A stretch of 64,000 bases of DNA from Streptomyces sp. WZ.A104 (GCF_002382885.1 NZ_NWVL01000033.1:1-64000); one strand, 5' to 3'. Shown: positions 25,207 through 34,062, counted from the first letter of the stretch. Notes: generated from the sequence alone by a model not told the origin. Made by a program: numbers and translations.

Positions 25207-27561
25207 TCAGACGCGGGCCCCGTTGTCGAGCGGATCGCGGCGGTCGGTGCCGCCGCGCCCGCGCACCGGTCCCTTGTTCCTCCCCTTCCCCTGCCCCTTT
25301 CCTGGTACGGGCGGCGGCGCCTTGGCGGTCCGCTCCAGTACGAGAGCCCCGGGTACGGCGGTGAAGACCGAGGACCAGGTGCCCACGCAGATGCCGATGA
25401 GCAGGGCGAGCGCGAAGTCGGCGAGCGAGTCGCCGCCCAGGACCGCGAGGGCGGCCAGGATGAACAGGGCTCCCATCCCGGTGTTCACCGTACGGGGGAC
25501 GGTCTGGAGGACGGCCCGGCGGGCGACCGTGGCCACGGGTGACTTCCGGTCGGCCGCCCACAGCTCCCGTACCCGGTCGAACACCACCACCGAGTCGTTG
25601 ACCGAGTAGCCGATCACGGTGAGCAGGGCCGCCAGGAAGATGCCGTCGACCGGCCGCCCCAGCCAGGCGAAGGCGCCCACCACGAGGATCACGTCGTGCG
25701 CCATGGCCCCGACCGTGGCCATGGCGAACGTCCAGCGGAACCGCGCCGCCAGATAGGCCAGTTGCACGAGCACCGCGACCCCCAGCGCGATCAGCGCGTT
25801 GCGCCGCAGTTCGTCGCCGAGGCTCGGGCCGATGAGCTCGTCCCGTACCTTCGTGGCCTCGCCTCCCTCCGCCGCGAGGGCGGCCCGCAGCGCCTGCTCT
25901 CCGTCGTTGTCGAGCTTTCCGGTGCGTACGGAGAGGTCGCCGTCGCCCGCGGTGGTGACCTCTGCGTCGCCGAAGCCGGCCCCTGCGATCGCGTCGCGGG
26001 CCGTCTCCACGTCGACCGGGCGGCCGGTGGAGTACTCGACCAGCCGGCCCCCGGTGAACTCGACGCCCAGATCGACCCCGCGCACCACGATTCCGGCCAC
26101 CGCGACGGCGACCAGGGCCGCCGCGACGACGAGCCAGCGGACCGGCTTGCGGAAGAGCTGCGGGTCCTTGCGGGCCAGCCAGGCCCGTACGCTGCCGGGG
26201 CGGGCGATTCCGTTGACGCCCCGGTAGTCGCTGACGAAGCGGGAGTTCGCGGCGATCTCGGTGAGCGCGCGGGCGATGACCAGCGCCGAGAACATCGAGG
26301 CGGCGACCCCGATGGCGAGGGTGACCCCGAAGCCCCTGACCGGTCCGGAGCCCAGGAAGAACAACAGCGCGGCGGCGATCAAGGTGGTGGCGTTGGAGTC
26401 GGCGACCGCGCTCCACGCCTTGCGGAACCCGGTGGTCAGGGCGGAGCGCAGGGAACGTTTCGGCTGCGCGGCGCACTCCTCTCTGGCCCGTTCGAAGACC
26501 AGGACGTTCGCGTCGACCGCCATCCCGATCGCCAGCACGAATCCGGCGAGCCCGGGGAGGGTGAGCGTGACACCGAGGACGACGAGGGCGGCGTAGGAGA
26601 CCACCCCGTACGCGCCCAGCGCCACGGCCGCGAGGGCGCCGAAGAGCCGGTAGACGAGGGTGACGAAGAGCGCGGTGGCGGCCGCTCCGATGAGGGCCGC
26701 CTGCGCACTCGCCTCGATGGCCGCCGCGCCGAGCGTCGGACCGACGGTCCGCTGTTCGACGATCTCCACGGGTACGGGCAGAGCGCCACCCTTGATGAGC
26801 AGCGCCAGGTCACGCGCCTCGTCCGCGCTGAACGAGCCGGTGATCCGAGTGGCGCCGGACGGCAGACCGGCCCGGCAGCCGACCGAGGGGTCGACCTGCG
26901 GTGAGGAGATGACCATCTCGTCGAGGACGATGGCGACCCTCCGCCGCTCGTCCCCGGCCGGGTGGCAGGCGGCCTCTCCGGTCAGCCGGGTCCAGTCCCG
27001 CCCCGCGTCCTTGCGGAAGTCGAGCGACACGCTCCAGCCCGCGCCGCGCTGAGCGTCGAACGAGGCGGTGGCGTCCTCGACACCCGCACCGGAGAGCCGG
27101 GCGGGACCGAGGGTGAGCGGGCGGCCCTGCTCGTCGGGAAGCGTCAGCCGTTCGGGGTCTGGGGCCGCGTCGGGGCCGGGGGTGGCATCGGGGTCCGGGC
27201 CTCCTTCCTCGGGGCCCTCCACGGCGTGGAAGGTGAGCTGGGCCGTCCGGCCGAGTACCTCGGCGGCCTGGCGCGGGTCCTGGACATCGGGCAGTTCGAC
27301 GATGATCCGGTCCTCGCCGGAACGGGTCAGGGCCGGTTCGGCGACACCCAGCGAGTCGACGCGCTGCCGCAGGATCTCCAGGGTGCGGTCGGTGGTCTCC
27401 CGGTCCGCCTCGACGGTGGCGGTGCCCCGGGCCTGGAGCACCATACGGGTGCCGCCTTGGAGGTCGAGGCCGAGTCTGGGCGACATGGTCAGGGTGATGA
27501 AGACGGAGACGAGCAGAACGGCGGCAGCCAGAACCGCCCGCACCGTGGTGGCGCGAGTCAT
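25207..27561 (-). CDS. secDF: Protein translocase subunit SecDF (SecD and SecF fused)
   Basis: A 784-residue membrane protein fusing SecD and SecF, the proton-driven RND-type motor that helps pull proteins through SecYEG. SecD begins with a transmembrane helix and LGLDLQGGTRM, has the periplasmic P1 domain to about residue 260, and five more helices with GMAVDANVLVFERAREE near 350. The SecF half starts near residue 475 with LGVEFTGGRLVEYS and has VIGYSVNDSVVVFDRVRE near 685. The C terminus is a basic, Gly/Lys-rich tail. ATG 27561 follows GGAGGATTT. Streptomyces also have separate secD and secF, so this is probably the accessory fused copy. It is the last gene of the actin-like operon. Confidence 0.95.
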   Translation of the reverse strand: MTRATTVRAVLAAAVLLVSVFITLTMSPRLGLDLQGGTRMVLQARGTATVEADRETTDRTLEILRQRVDSLGVAEPALTRSGEDRIIVELPDVQDPRQAAEVLGRTAQLTFHAVEGPEEGGPDPDATPGPDAAPDPERLTLPDEQGRPLTLGPARLSGAGVEDATASFDAQRGAGWSVSLDFRKDAGRDWTRLTGEAACHPAGDERRRVAIVLDEMVISSPQVDPSVGCRAGLPSGATRITGSFSADEARDLALLIKGGALPVPVEIVEQRTVGPTLGAAAIEASAQAALIGAAATALFVTLVYRLFGALAAVALGAYGVVSYAALVVLGVTLTLPGLAGFVLAIGMAVDANVLVFERAREECAAQPKRSLRSALTTGFRKAWSAVADSNATTLIAAALLFFLGSGPVRGFGVTLAIGVAASMFSALVIARALTEIAANSRFVSDYRGVNGIARPGSVRAWLARKDPQLFRKPVRWLVVAAALVAVAVAGIVVRGVDLGVEFTGGRLVEYSTGRPVDVETARDAIAGAGFGDAEVTTAGDGDLSVRTGKLDNDGEQALRAALAAEGGEATKVRDELIGPSLGDELRRNALIALGVAVLVQLAYLAARFRWTFAMATVGAMAHDVILVVGAFAWLGRPVDGIFLAALLTVIGYSVNDSVVVFDRVRELWAADRKSPVATVARRAVLQTVPRTVNTGMGALFILAALAVLGGDSLADFALALLIGICVGTWSSVFTAVPGALVLERTAKAPPPVPGKGQGKGRNKGPVRGRGGTDRRDPLDNGARV

Positions 27562-27596
27562 GGAAATCCTCCGGTGGGGCGCCGGGCGCCCTCCCC

Positions 27597-28406
27597 TCAG
27601 TGAGGAAGCGGCGCCGGATCGGCAGAGCGGGACGGATGACCGGTCGTGGAACCGGCGGTCCGGCCCGGAGGTCCCCGCACACCGGGAAGCTCGCCCGGGC
27701 GGGTGCGGGGCGCACCGAAGGAGGCCGCGGCGACGACCTGCCGCAGGCCGTCGCGGGGCCCGGCCGGGCCCGGCTGACAGGGCGGCAGGGCGGCGTACGG
27801 AGGCGGGGGCGCGTGGCTGAGGAGATAGGCCCGGCCGCTACCCGCGCGGGGGGTCTGTGCCGGGTCGGCAGCGGCACGAGGGTGCTCGTGTCCCGCCTCG
27901 GACACGGCAAGCTCACCGCTCGCACCGACGTAGTACGGGACGGAACCGGGCACGGCCTGGGCCGGAGCCGCCGTGGTGGTGGTCGTGGTCGTACGCTCGG
28001 TGCCCTGGCCGAGGCGCGGTCCTGCGCCGGGGGGTCGCGGGGCGGGGGCGGTGGTGCCGACAGCGGTGGGGATGTCGGCCACGGCGGCACGCGCGGTGGC
28101 AGCACTGGCGGTCGCGGTTCCGGCCGTGGCAGCACCCACGTCGGCCGCTCCGGCCGAAGTTCCGGCGCCTGCCGTCCCGGCGGGGGCGGCACCCACTGTG
28201 GCAGTTCCGGCGGTGGAAGTCCCGCCCGTCGCGGCACCCGTCGCAACGGTGGGCACGGGGGCGGCACCATTCGCTGTGGACGCGCCGGCGACCACCGCGA
28301 GCACCCCGAGGAGCAGCGCCGCCAGCGCGCACCGGGCGCGGGTCACCGGGCCGGGCCGTCGCGGCGGGAACGCGTTTCTCCGGGGCGGCTCCGGATGCCG
28401 GGTCAC
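27597..28406 (-). CDS. Secreted low-complexity (Ala/Thr/Val/Gly-rich) protein of unknown function
   Basis: A 269-residue protein. GTG 28406 overlaps the stop codon of the actin-like gene (GTGA), so translation is coupled; this start also gives a good signal peptide (CALAALLLGVLAVVAG, then ASTANGA) after a basic Pro/Arg-rich leader. The mature part is first an Ala/Thr/Val/Gly-rich mucin-like stretch of about 100 residues with short imperfect repeats, then a run of threonines, then a Pro-rich C terminus with VPYYVGASGELAVS and AYLLSHAPPPPY. No family is recognised. It ends 35 bp before secDF, so it is the middle gene of a probable operon. The low complexity makes the exact limits less certain. 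Confidence 0.6.
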   Translation of the reverse strand: MTRHPEPPRRNAFPPRRPGPVTRARCALAALLLGVLAVVAGASTANGAAPVPTVATGAATGGTSTAGTATVGAAPAGTAGAGTSAGAADVGAATAGTATASAATARAAVADIPTAVGTTAPAPRPPGAGPRLGQGTERTTTTTTTAAPAQAVPGSVPYYVGASGELAVSEAGHEHPRAAADPAQTPRAGSGRAYLLSHAPPPPYAALPPCQPGPAGPRDGLRQVVAAASFGAPRTRPGELPGVRGPPGRTAGSTTGHPSRSADPAPLPH

Positions 28407-29503
28407 CCTGCCCGGCCGGGGTGCTCGGGCGAGGCCGACCGGTGGCGGAGCACGGAGCCGAGGATCTGCCCGGCACCGCGGACGACCGTGGTCGACGGGT
28501 CGTCGGCCAGGCGCACGCGGACGCCGAGACGGTGCGCGAGGCGGTCGGTGACATCGGGGCGCAGCGCTCCGCCGCCCGCGAGCACGGGGCCCCTGCGCAG
28601 GGCACCACGGATGGCGCCGTGCCGGTCCTGCCGCCACATGGACGTGATCATGTCGAGCACAGTACGGACAAGGACGGCGGGCAGCGTCGCCGGGTCGAGG
28701 CCGCGGAGGTCGACGAGGCCGTGCTCCGCCTGCCGGGCGTCGGCGACCAGACCGTTCATCAGGAGCGTGACCTCGGTCAGCTCGGCGCCCATGTCGACGA
28801 CGAGGAGCGGCCCGACCTCCCTGGGCCCGGCGAACGCGGCGGCGGCGCGGGCGCTGCTGAGGACCACGACGTGCCGCGTCCCGAGCCGGGCGAGCAGGGC
28901 ACGCGCGGCGTTGCGGTGTTCGGCCCCGGCGAGGACGGGGTGGCTGAGCACGATCACGCTGTCGCTGCGGTCGGGGCCCAGGGCCGCGTCGGCGATCCGG
29001 CCGAGCATCCGCCCGCAGGATTCGGGGTCGACGATGCGCCCGCGCCGGACCGGCCGCTCGACATCCCCGTAACCCCCGTCACTCCCGCGATCGCCGTCAT
29101 CCCCGTCACCCCCGTACGGACGCGAGTCGAGGACCAGGCCGCGGCCGGGAACCCAGGCCCGGGGGCGGGAGCTGCCGAGGTCCAGGGCCAGTCCCCGGGC
29201 GGCGGGGTGCCTGCCGACAGGGCCACGGTGCTCGTGGGGCTCAAGGTGCGGCCGGAGCCCTCCGCCCACGCGCGCGGCGCCGAACGCCCCGGTGCCGCTC
29301 CCGTCACAGAGCGGCCCGGGACCCTCTCCCCGTGCACCAGCGCCCGGACGGCGCGAAGCCCCGTGCCCCTCGCGCGGGGACTCGGACGCGGTCGCGGACG
29401 GTCCGGCTCCGCGGACGGCGCGAGGCGCGCGGCCCTCGCCGCCGCCCCCGGCCGACGGGGGGACGGAGCGCCCCGGTCGCTGCCCGTCGTACACAGAACG
29501 CAT
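28403..29503 (-). CDS. Reduced MreB-like (actin-fold) protein
   Basis: An actin-fold ATPase related to MreB. Phosphate-1 motif ALDLGSS (106-112), RPVRRGRIVD (150-159), phosphate-2 LLVVDMGAELTEV (233-245) and adenosine motif LAGGGALRPD (308-317) are present. The segments that form subdomains IB (between 130 and 150) and IIB (between 245 and 305) are much shorter than in MreB, so both polymer-facing lobes are missing. About 100 residues of Gly/Arg/Pro-rich sequence precede the fold. ATG 29503 is used, but a start nearer the fold is possible. S. coelicolor has, as I recall, a similar short third MreB paralogue. It is first in an operon with a secreted protein and SecDF. Confidence 0.8.
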   Translation of the reverse strand: MRSVYDGQRPGRSVPPSAGGGGEGRAPRAVRGAGPSATASESPREGHGASRRPGAGARGEGPGPLCDGSGTGAFGAARVGGGLRPHLEPHEHRGPVGRHPAARGLALDLGSSRPRAWVPGRGLVLDSRPYGGDGDDGDRGSDGGYGDVERPVRRGRIVDPESCGRMLGRIADAALGPDRSDSVIVLSHPVLAGAEHRNAARALLARLGTRHVVVLSSARAAAAFAGPREVGPLLVVDMGAELTEVTLLMNGLVADARQAEHGLVDLRGLDPATLPAVLVRTVLDMITSMWRQDRHGAIRGALRRGPVLAGGGALRPDVTDRLAHRLGVRVRLADDPSTTVVRGAGQILGSVLRHRSASPEHPGRAG

Positions 29504-29558
29504 CGCCCCTCACCCCTGGTCGGCCACCTCAGCCTCCCACACCTCCGTCGACCCGCTG

Positions 29559-29587
29559 ATAGTGAGGCACGACCGGGCCCTCACTAT
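29559..29587. promoter_or_regulatory. Operator-like inverted repeat upstream of the actin-like/secDF operon
   Basis: ATAGTGAGG (29559-29567) and CCTCACTAT (29579-29587) form a perfect 9-bp dyad with an 11-bp spacer. It lies 56 bp upstream of the actin-like gene start, in a locally AT-rich stretch. It fits a dimeric regulator binding two successive major grooves. Confidence 0.6.
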
Positions 29588-29680
29588 GCAATACCGTTTA
29601 CTGGAACGCCACTTCCTCACCGTTTCGCAGGCACGCCCGCGCACGTACCCCAGTCGGCGATCAGCTCCGGGGGGCCGACA

Positions 29681-30700
29681 TCAGGCGCCATCCCGGACCA
29701 GGGCGTGGCCGCCTCCGTCCACCAGCTCGGTTCCCAAGGACGTACGGCTGTGCCGTACGGAGGCCCCTCGTCGTTCCGTGGCGACGAGACCCGCCGCGCG
29801 CAGGGCGGCGGCGTGGCGGCTGGCGGCCGTAGTGGAGATACGCAGACGCGCCGCGAGGCTGGTGGTGCTGTGTCCGGTGGCGAGGGAGCGCAGCACCGCG
29901 GCTCGCGTGGCGCCGAGCAGTTCGTCGAGGGCGGGTCCCCCCGGGATGCGGGTGGGCGACTCCGGGATCCACAGCGGCCCGCGCGCCACGGGGTAGACCA
30001 GCACCGGCGGCAGCTCATGGAGGGCGAGCGTGATGGGGTGGTCGTGGCAGAAGAAGCTGGGAATGATCGTCAAGCCGCGTCCCTCCAGATGGAGTTCACG
30101 CTCGATGGAGTAGTCGACTTCGAGCACGGGCGGTCTCCAGCGGGATGTGGGGCCGAGATTGGCCAGAAGTCTCTCGCTGCCGTGATCGAGTATGTCGCGT
30201 GCCCGGTGCCGGCGGTCCCGGCCGACACAGGCCGCCGAGGCGGCTGCGTGCGGAGCCACCGCGAGGTCGTAGTAGCGGTGCAGCCCCGCGCCGAGACGGC
30301 GCAGGGCATGCGTTCTGCCCGCGGCGATCTCGTCGAGCCAGGTGGACGGCCGGGACCGGCCGGCGGCGAGTCGGGCGATGTCGGCGCGCAGCCGGTCACG
30401 GCCGGTGGAGAGCACCCGGTCGATGCCCGCTCCCGCCCCGGATTCGGCTTCCGGTCCGGCAGTAGGCGTGAGGAAGTCCGGGAAGTAGGAGGTGCGCGGC
30501 GCCAGGGCCGTGAGCATCCGGGCCTCGGACACCAGGCCCGCGGCGGTCAGCGCGCTGCGGGTGCGTCGGCACCACGGGGCGAAGAAGGGGTTCGGGCGGC
30601 TCAGTTGATGCAGGCTCAGAACGGTTTCCCACAGGGCGTCCGGCTGGTGGGCCAAGCGGATCCGTCCGAGATCCTGGGCAGTGAAGTGGATGCGAAGCAC
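29681..30700 (-). CDS. ArsR-like winged-helix transcriptional regulator
   Basis: A 339-residue regulator of a class frequent in Streptomyces. The N terminus (LRIHFTAQDLGRIRLA) and the long central domain are typical of this group, and the C-terminal 85 residues hold the winged helix (LDELLGATRAAVLRSL, then TTSLAARLRISTTAASRHAAAL). No metal-binding ELCVCD motif is present, so it is not a classical arsenic sensor. It starts at ATG 30700 and is divergent from a secreted I36-type inhibitor gene across a 339-bp gap. Regulation of that neighbour is possible but unproven. Confidence 0.85.
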   Translation of the reverse strand: MLRIHFTAQDLGRIRLAHQPDALWETVLSLHQLSRPNPFFAPWCRRTRSALTAAGLVSEARMLTALAPRTSYFPDFLTPTAGPEAESGAGAGIDRVLSTGRDRLRADIARLAAGRSRPSTWLDEIAAGRTHALRRLGAGLHRYYDLAVAPHAAASAACVGRDRRHRARDILDHGSERLLANLGPTSRWRPPVLEVDYSIERELHLEGRGLTIIPSFFCHDHPITLALHELPPVLVYPVARGPLWIPESPTRIPGGPALDELLGATRAAVLRSLATGHSTTSLAARLRISTTAASRHAAALRAAGLVATERRGASVRHSRTSLGTELVDGGGHALVRDGA

Positions 30701-31039
30701 ATCTCCCCCGATGCGATGCCGCTGCTGTTGGCAAGGTGTTCGGCGGCCGATCGGAACTCAGCGCGGCTCGCCGGGTCCAGATGCTAGGTGTCGGAGTTCG
30801 CCGCGAGTAGCACGGGAATCAGCCTGATGCCCGGGGATTGCGGCAATCCGGGACAGCTTCCGCTCGGCGCCTCGCGGCGGGCAACGTAATCCACGCCCAT
30901 CGCCCGGCGCTGCGCCCGGGGCGCATGGGGCGCACTACCAGAAGCTCCGAGTTCCACGAAAGCAGTACGACAGCAGCACGGCAGCGACAGCGAAGACAGT
31001 TCCGCGACACGTTCCACGTCCAGAAGGGACACGATTCCT
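30701..31039. other. Divergent intergenic region without a gene
   Basis: This 339-bp gap separates the ArsR-like and I36 genes. I see no coding frame. It contains a short hairpin GGATTG-cgg-CAATCC at 30835-30849 and GCGCCC-g-GGGCGC near 30911, either of which may be part of the promoters. Confidence 0.5.
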
Positions 31040-31630
31040 GTGCGTACGAGAACCAAGCTGGCGGTCACTCTTTCCGCGAGCGCCATGGCCGTCTTCGGGC
31101 TGGCCGGTCCGACCTCCGCCTCGACCTCGCTCGACAGCACGATCGCCACCCAGGCGGAACAGGCCGGTCTCAACCAGAGCGAGGTCGCCGATCTGCAGAA
31201 GCAGATCGACGAGCAGATGGCCATCACCCCGGGCGGCAAGCAGATCGGCGTCAACCAGGTGTCCTGGCGTGACGGCAAGGCGATCATGACGTTCCCACTG
31301 CCGGGCGAGAAGCAGGCCCGGGCCGTAGGCGAGTCCGTGGGGACGCTCGGTACGGCGAACTGCAGCTACCTCTGGACGTGTCTCTACGAACACAGCAACT
31401 TCGACGGCCGTCGGCTGACCTGGTCGGACTGCGCGTTCCACGACCTCTCCACCTGGGGCTTCAACGACAAGACGTCTTCCTGGCACAACAACCAGTCCAG
31501 GGGCACCGTGACCAGGGTGTACAACTGGACCGGCTCGTGGACCCAGCTCTGGGCCTCCTCCGCCCCGGCGCAGAGCTCCTACGTCGGTAGCTCCAACAAC
31601 GACAAGGCCGACGGCATCCGGGTCTGCTGA
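31040..31630 (+). CDS. Secreted peptidase inhibitor family I36 protein
   Basis: A 196-residue exported protein with a Sec signal peptide (cleavage near ASA-S, residue 27). The C-terminal half (CSYLWTCLYEHSNFDGRRL, with DCAFHDLSTWGFNDKTSSW) is a beta/gamma-crystallin-like I36 domain as in Streptomyces metalloproteinase inhibitors. The central region is charged and probably linker. Four cysteines in the domain would form disulfides. It starts at GTG 31040 about ten bases after GAAGGGA. It is divergent from the ArsR-like regulator. Inhibition of a secreted metalloprotease is the family role; the target is not known. Confidence 0.88.
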   Translation: MRTRTKLAVTLSASAMAVFGLAGPTSASTSLDSTIATQAEQAGLNQSEVADLQKQIDEQMAITPGGKQIGVNQVSWRDGKAIMTFPLPGEKQARAVGESVGTLGTANCSYLWTCLYEHSNFDGRRLTWSDCAFHDLSTWGFNDKTSSWHNNQSRGTVTRVYNWTGSWTQLWASSAPAQSSYVGSSNNDKADGIRVC

Positions 31631-31671
31631 CTTCCACCCCGGACCGCCTGTGAGACCGGCCCGGTCGCCCC

Positions 31672-33852
31672 CTACACCGTGCCCGGCGCGTCCTTTGCCG
31701 CGGCCTCCCGGGGGAACGGCGCGTCCGCCCGGTCGGCCCCCGCGAAACCCTCGGCGTGGACCGGCACCTGGGGGCCCGAGATCTCGTGCAGCCAGCGGGC
31801 CAGCACCCGGTGCACCGCTTCCGCTCCCACCAGCCCGCCGCCCGGTGGGGCGGGGTGCCCCTCGGCGGTCTCGGCGGCGACGATGTCGAGGGGGTCGGTC
31901 ATGCCGCGCGGCCAGAGCAGGAACGGCCGGGACTGCTCGCCGCCGAGGCCGCCGTGCGAACCGATCTGTTCCTCGAAGGCGTGCACGGTGCCGGTGGCGG
32001 GGTCGTACATGGAGTTGACCATGACGTCCGCGACGTGCGGGAAGGTGTCCGTGCGGCGTACGGCGGCGGCCGCGCCGGTGCCGAAGTCCGCCAACGGGCC
32101 CTCGCCGTCACGAAGTTCGGAGACCGGGACCTCGGCACAGCCCGGCCCGAGCACCAGGGAGCCGTGCTCCTCGCTGCGGACGAGGAGGAAGCCGATCCCC
32201 GGGTGGTTGGCGAGCGTGGAGAGCAGCGCCGGGTGGCTGCGGTCGATCTGTTCGCGGGAGGCGCGGCCCTCGATGTCGGGGAAGGAGAGCAGGCCGAGGT
32301 TGCCGGAGGCCAGCACGATCGGGTCGGAGTGTCTGGCCGGGTGCTCCGCCTCCGGTTCCAGCTCCTCGGGCGGGCGGTGCAGGGCGATCCGTACCGCGTC
32401 GCGCGCCTCGGAGGCGCTGTGCGTGCCGCGGGCGCGGCGCGGCACGGGCAGTCCGCAGCCCGCCCGGACGAGGTCCTTGAGCGTGAGTCCGTACTTCCCG
32501 GCGAAGGTCTCGCCGGGGCTCTGGCCGTGGTCGGAGAGGAGCACGATCCGGTAGCTGCGCGGGGTGTGGTCGGCGATCTTGGCGATCAGCGCGAGGGAGC
32601 GGTCGAGGCGTTCGAGGACCTTCTCCGCGTCACGGCTGTACGGTCCGGAGTGGTGGGCGACCTCGTCGTAGGCGACGAGGTCGGCGTAGACGGCGGTGCG
32701 TCCGGCGAACATGTCGCCGAGCACGGCGGCGACGACCACATCTCGCTCCACGACGGTGGCGAAGGCACGGATGAAGGGGTAGAGGCCGCCGCGCTTGACC
32801 CGTGGGGTGATCTTCAGGGCGCGGGCCCGGGTCGACTGGCCGATCTCGCGGGCGACCTCGGCGACGAAGGAGAGGGCGGTACGGGTGGCGTTGGCCGGGT
32901 CGGAGAAGTAGGCGAAGTATCCGGCGCGGGAGCCGCGGCCCTTGCCGCGCCGGGCGGCCATCGAGAGCACCAGGGCGAGCTGTGCGGCGCCGCCGCTGAA
33001 GAGGTTGCCCCGGCTCGCGCCGTCGACGGTGAGCAGGCCGCCGTCGCGGGTGTGCGCGATGGCGCGGCGCTGCATTTCGAGGGCGCTCGCGGGGCGGCTG
33101 GAGACCATGACCGTTCGGGTCTCCTTCTCGTACCAGCGGAAGGCGGGCACGTCGTGGTTGCTGCCGTGCAGGATGGCGAGCTGGCTGGCGCCGGTCTGGC
33201 TGGACCAGTCGGTGCGCCAGAGGGTGAGGCGGTGTCCGGCGGCGTCGCCGAGCCAGTGGGCGACCGTCGGCATGAGCCCGTCGGCGGCTGCCTTGACCAG
33301 GACGTCGTGGCCGACGCCGTCGAGCTGGATGAAGACGGTGCCGGGCGGGCCGTCGCGGCCGTGGTCGGCCGGGGAGGGGCGGCCGCGTCGGCGGCGTCGG
33401 CGGTCGGCGAGGCGGGAGAGCCGGCGGCGGTAGGCCTCGTCGTCGCGGACGGCGAGGGCGGTGGAGGTGGCGGAGGCGACGGCGGACATGACGGCGGCGA
33501 CGACGACCGCGGTCTCCGGGGCGGCGTCCCCGCGCCCGTCCGGGATCAGGCGCAGCGCGACCAGCAGCAGCGAACCGTTGAGGAAGAAGACGAGCGCGCC
33601 GAGGACGAGCGCGGGCACGATGAGCAGGGCCCGGACGAGCACGGGCCAGACCAGGGCGGAGAGCAGGCCGAAGGCGCCCGCGCCCCAGGCGGCGGTGAAC
33701 GCGGTCCTGGTGATGGTGTCGCCGTCGTCGGACTGGAGCCGGAAGTCGGGCAGGATGCCGGCGAGCGCGAGCATGGTGAGGGTGGACACCGCCCAGACCA
33801 CGGTGACCCGCATCAGGGCTCTGCCCGCCGTACGCCACTTTCCGTCACCCAC
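31672..33852 (-). CDS. Membrane protein with phage-holin-like N terminus and alkaline-phosphatase-type phosphodiesterase domain
   Basis: A 726-residue protein. Four hydrophobic helices in residues 10-140 match the small actinobacterial 'phage holin family' membrane domain. A basic linker (LADRRRRRRGR) leads into a type I phosphodiesterase/nucleotide pyrophosphatase domain of the alkaline phosphatase superfamily. Metal ligands are visible in VFIQLDGVGHD (Asp, about 175), YDEVAHHSG and LLSDHGQSPG; the nucleophile is probably the Thr/Ser in SSQTGASQ. It may hydrolyse a lipid-linked or nucleotide phosphodiester at the membrane. It is divergent from the MBL hydrolase gene. The substrate is unknown. 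Confidence 0.87.
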   Translation of the reverse strand: MGDGKWRTAGRALMRVTVVWAVSTLTMLALAGILPDFRLQSDDGDTITRTAFTAAWGAGAFGLLSALVWPVLVRALLIVPALVLGALVFFLNGSLLLVALRLIPDGRGDAAPETAVVVAAVMSAVASATSTALAVRDDEAYRRRLSRLADRRRRRRGRPSPADHGRDGPPGTVFIQLDGVGHDVLVKAAADGLMPTVAHWLGDAAGHRLTLWRTDWSSQTGASQLAILHGSNHDVPAFRWYEKETRTVMVSSRPASALEMQRRAIAHTRDGGLLTVDGASRGNLFSGGAAQLALVLSMAARRGKGRGSRAGYFAYFSDPANATRTALSFVAEVAREIGQSTRARALKITPRVKRGGLYPFIRAFATVVERDVVVAAVLGDMFAGRTAVYADLVAYDEVAHHSGPYSRDAEKVLERLDRSLALIAKIADHTPRSYRIVLLSDHGQSPGETFAGKYGLTLKDLVRAGCGLPVPRRARGTHSASEARDAVRIALHRPPEELEPEAEHPARHSDPIVLASGNLGLLSFPDIEGRASREQIDRSHPALLSTLANHPGIGFLLVRSEEHGSLVLGPGCAEVPVSELRDGEGPLADFGTGAAAAVRRTDTFPHVADVMVNSMYDPATGTVHAFEEQIGSHGGLGGEQSRPFLLWPRGMTDPLDIVAAETAEGHPAPPGGGLVGAEAVHRVLARWLHEISGPQVPVHAEGFAGADRADAPFPREAAAKDAPGTV

Positions 33853-34062
33853 GCCGGTCCACCTCGTGCCCTCTCAGCCGCGGGCCCGGCCGTCAAGGGC
33901 CCGTTCTCCAGCTTTTCACAGCGCCGGCCCCGGTCGGCGGCTTCCGGTCGGCGGCGCAACCGCACGGGGGGCGCATAGGCTCGTACGGGCAGCGCTCCCC
34001 CGCACGGGCGGCGGGGGCCGGACCGGGACACGGGGTCGCCGGGGTCGAGCAAGGAGGCGGAC

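Noticed and set aside
27857..30787. A 976-codon plus-strand frame across the secreted protein, actin-like and ArsR-like genes
   Set aside because: Low-complexity Arg/Gly/Pro translation without motifs; it opposes the actin-like and winged-helix genes, which are recognisable.
31650..32018. Small Arg/Pro-rich plus-strand frame at the 3' end of the phosphodiesterase gene
   Set aside because: Composition is that of an antisense shadow, and there is no ribosome site.
31756..33978. A 740-codon plus-strand frame opposite the membrane phosphodiesterase gene
   Set aside because: The minus-strand protein has conserved metal-binding motifs and membrane helices; the plus frame is a shadow.
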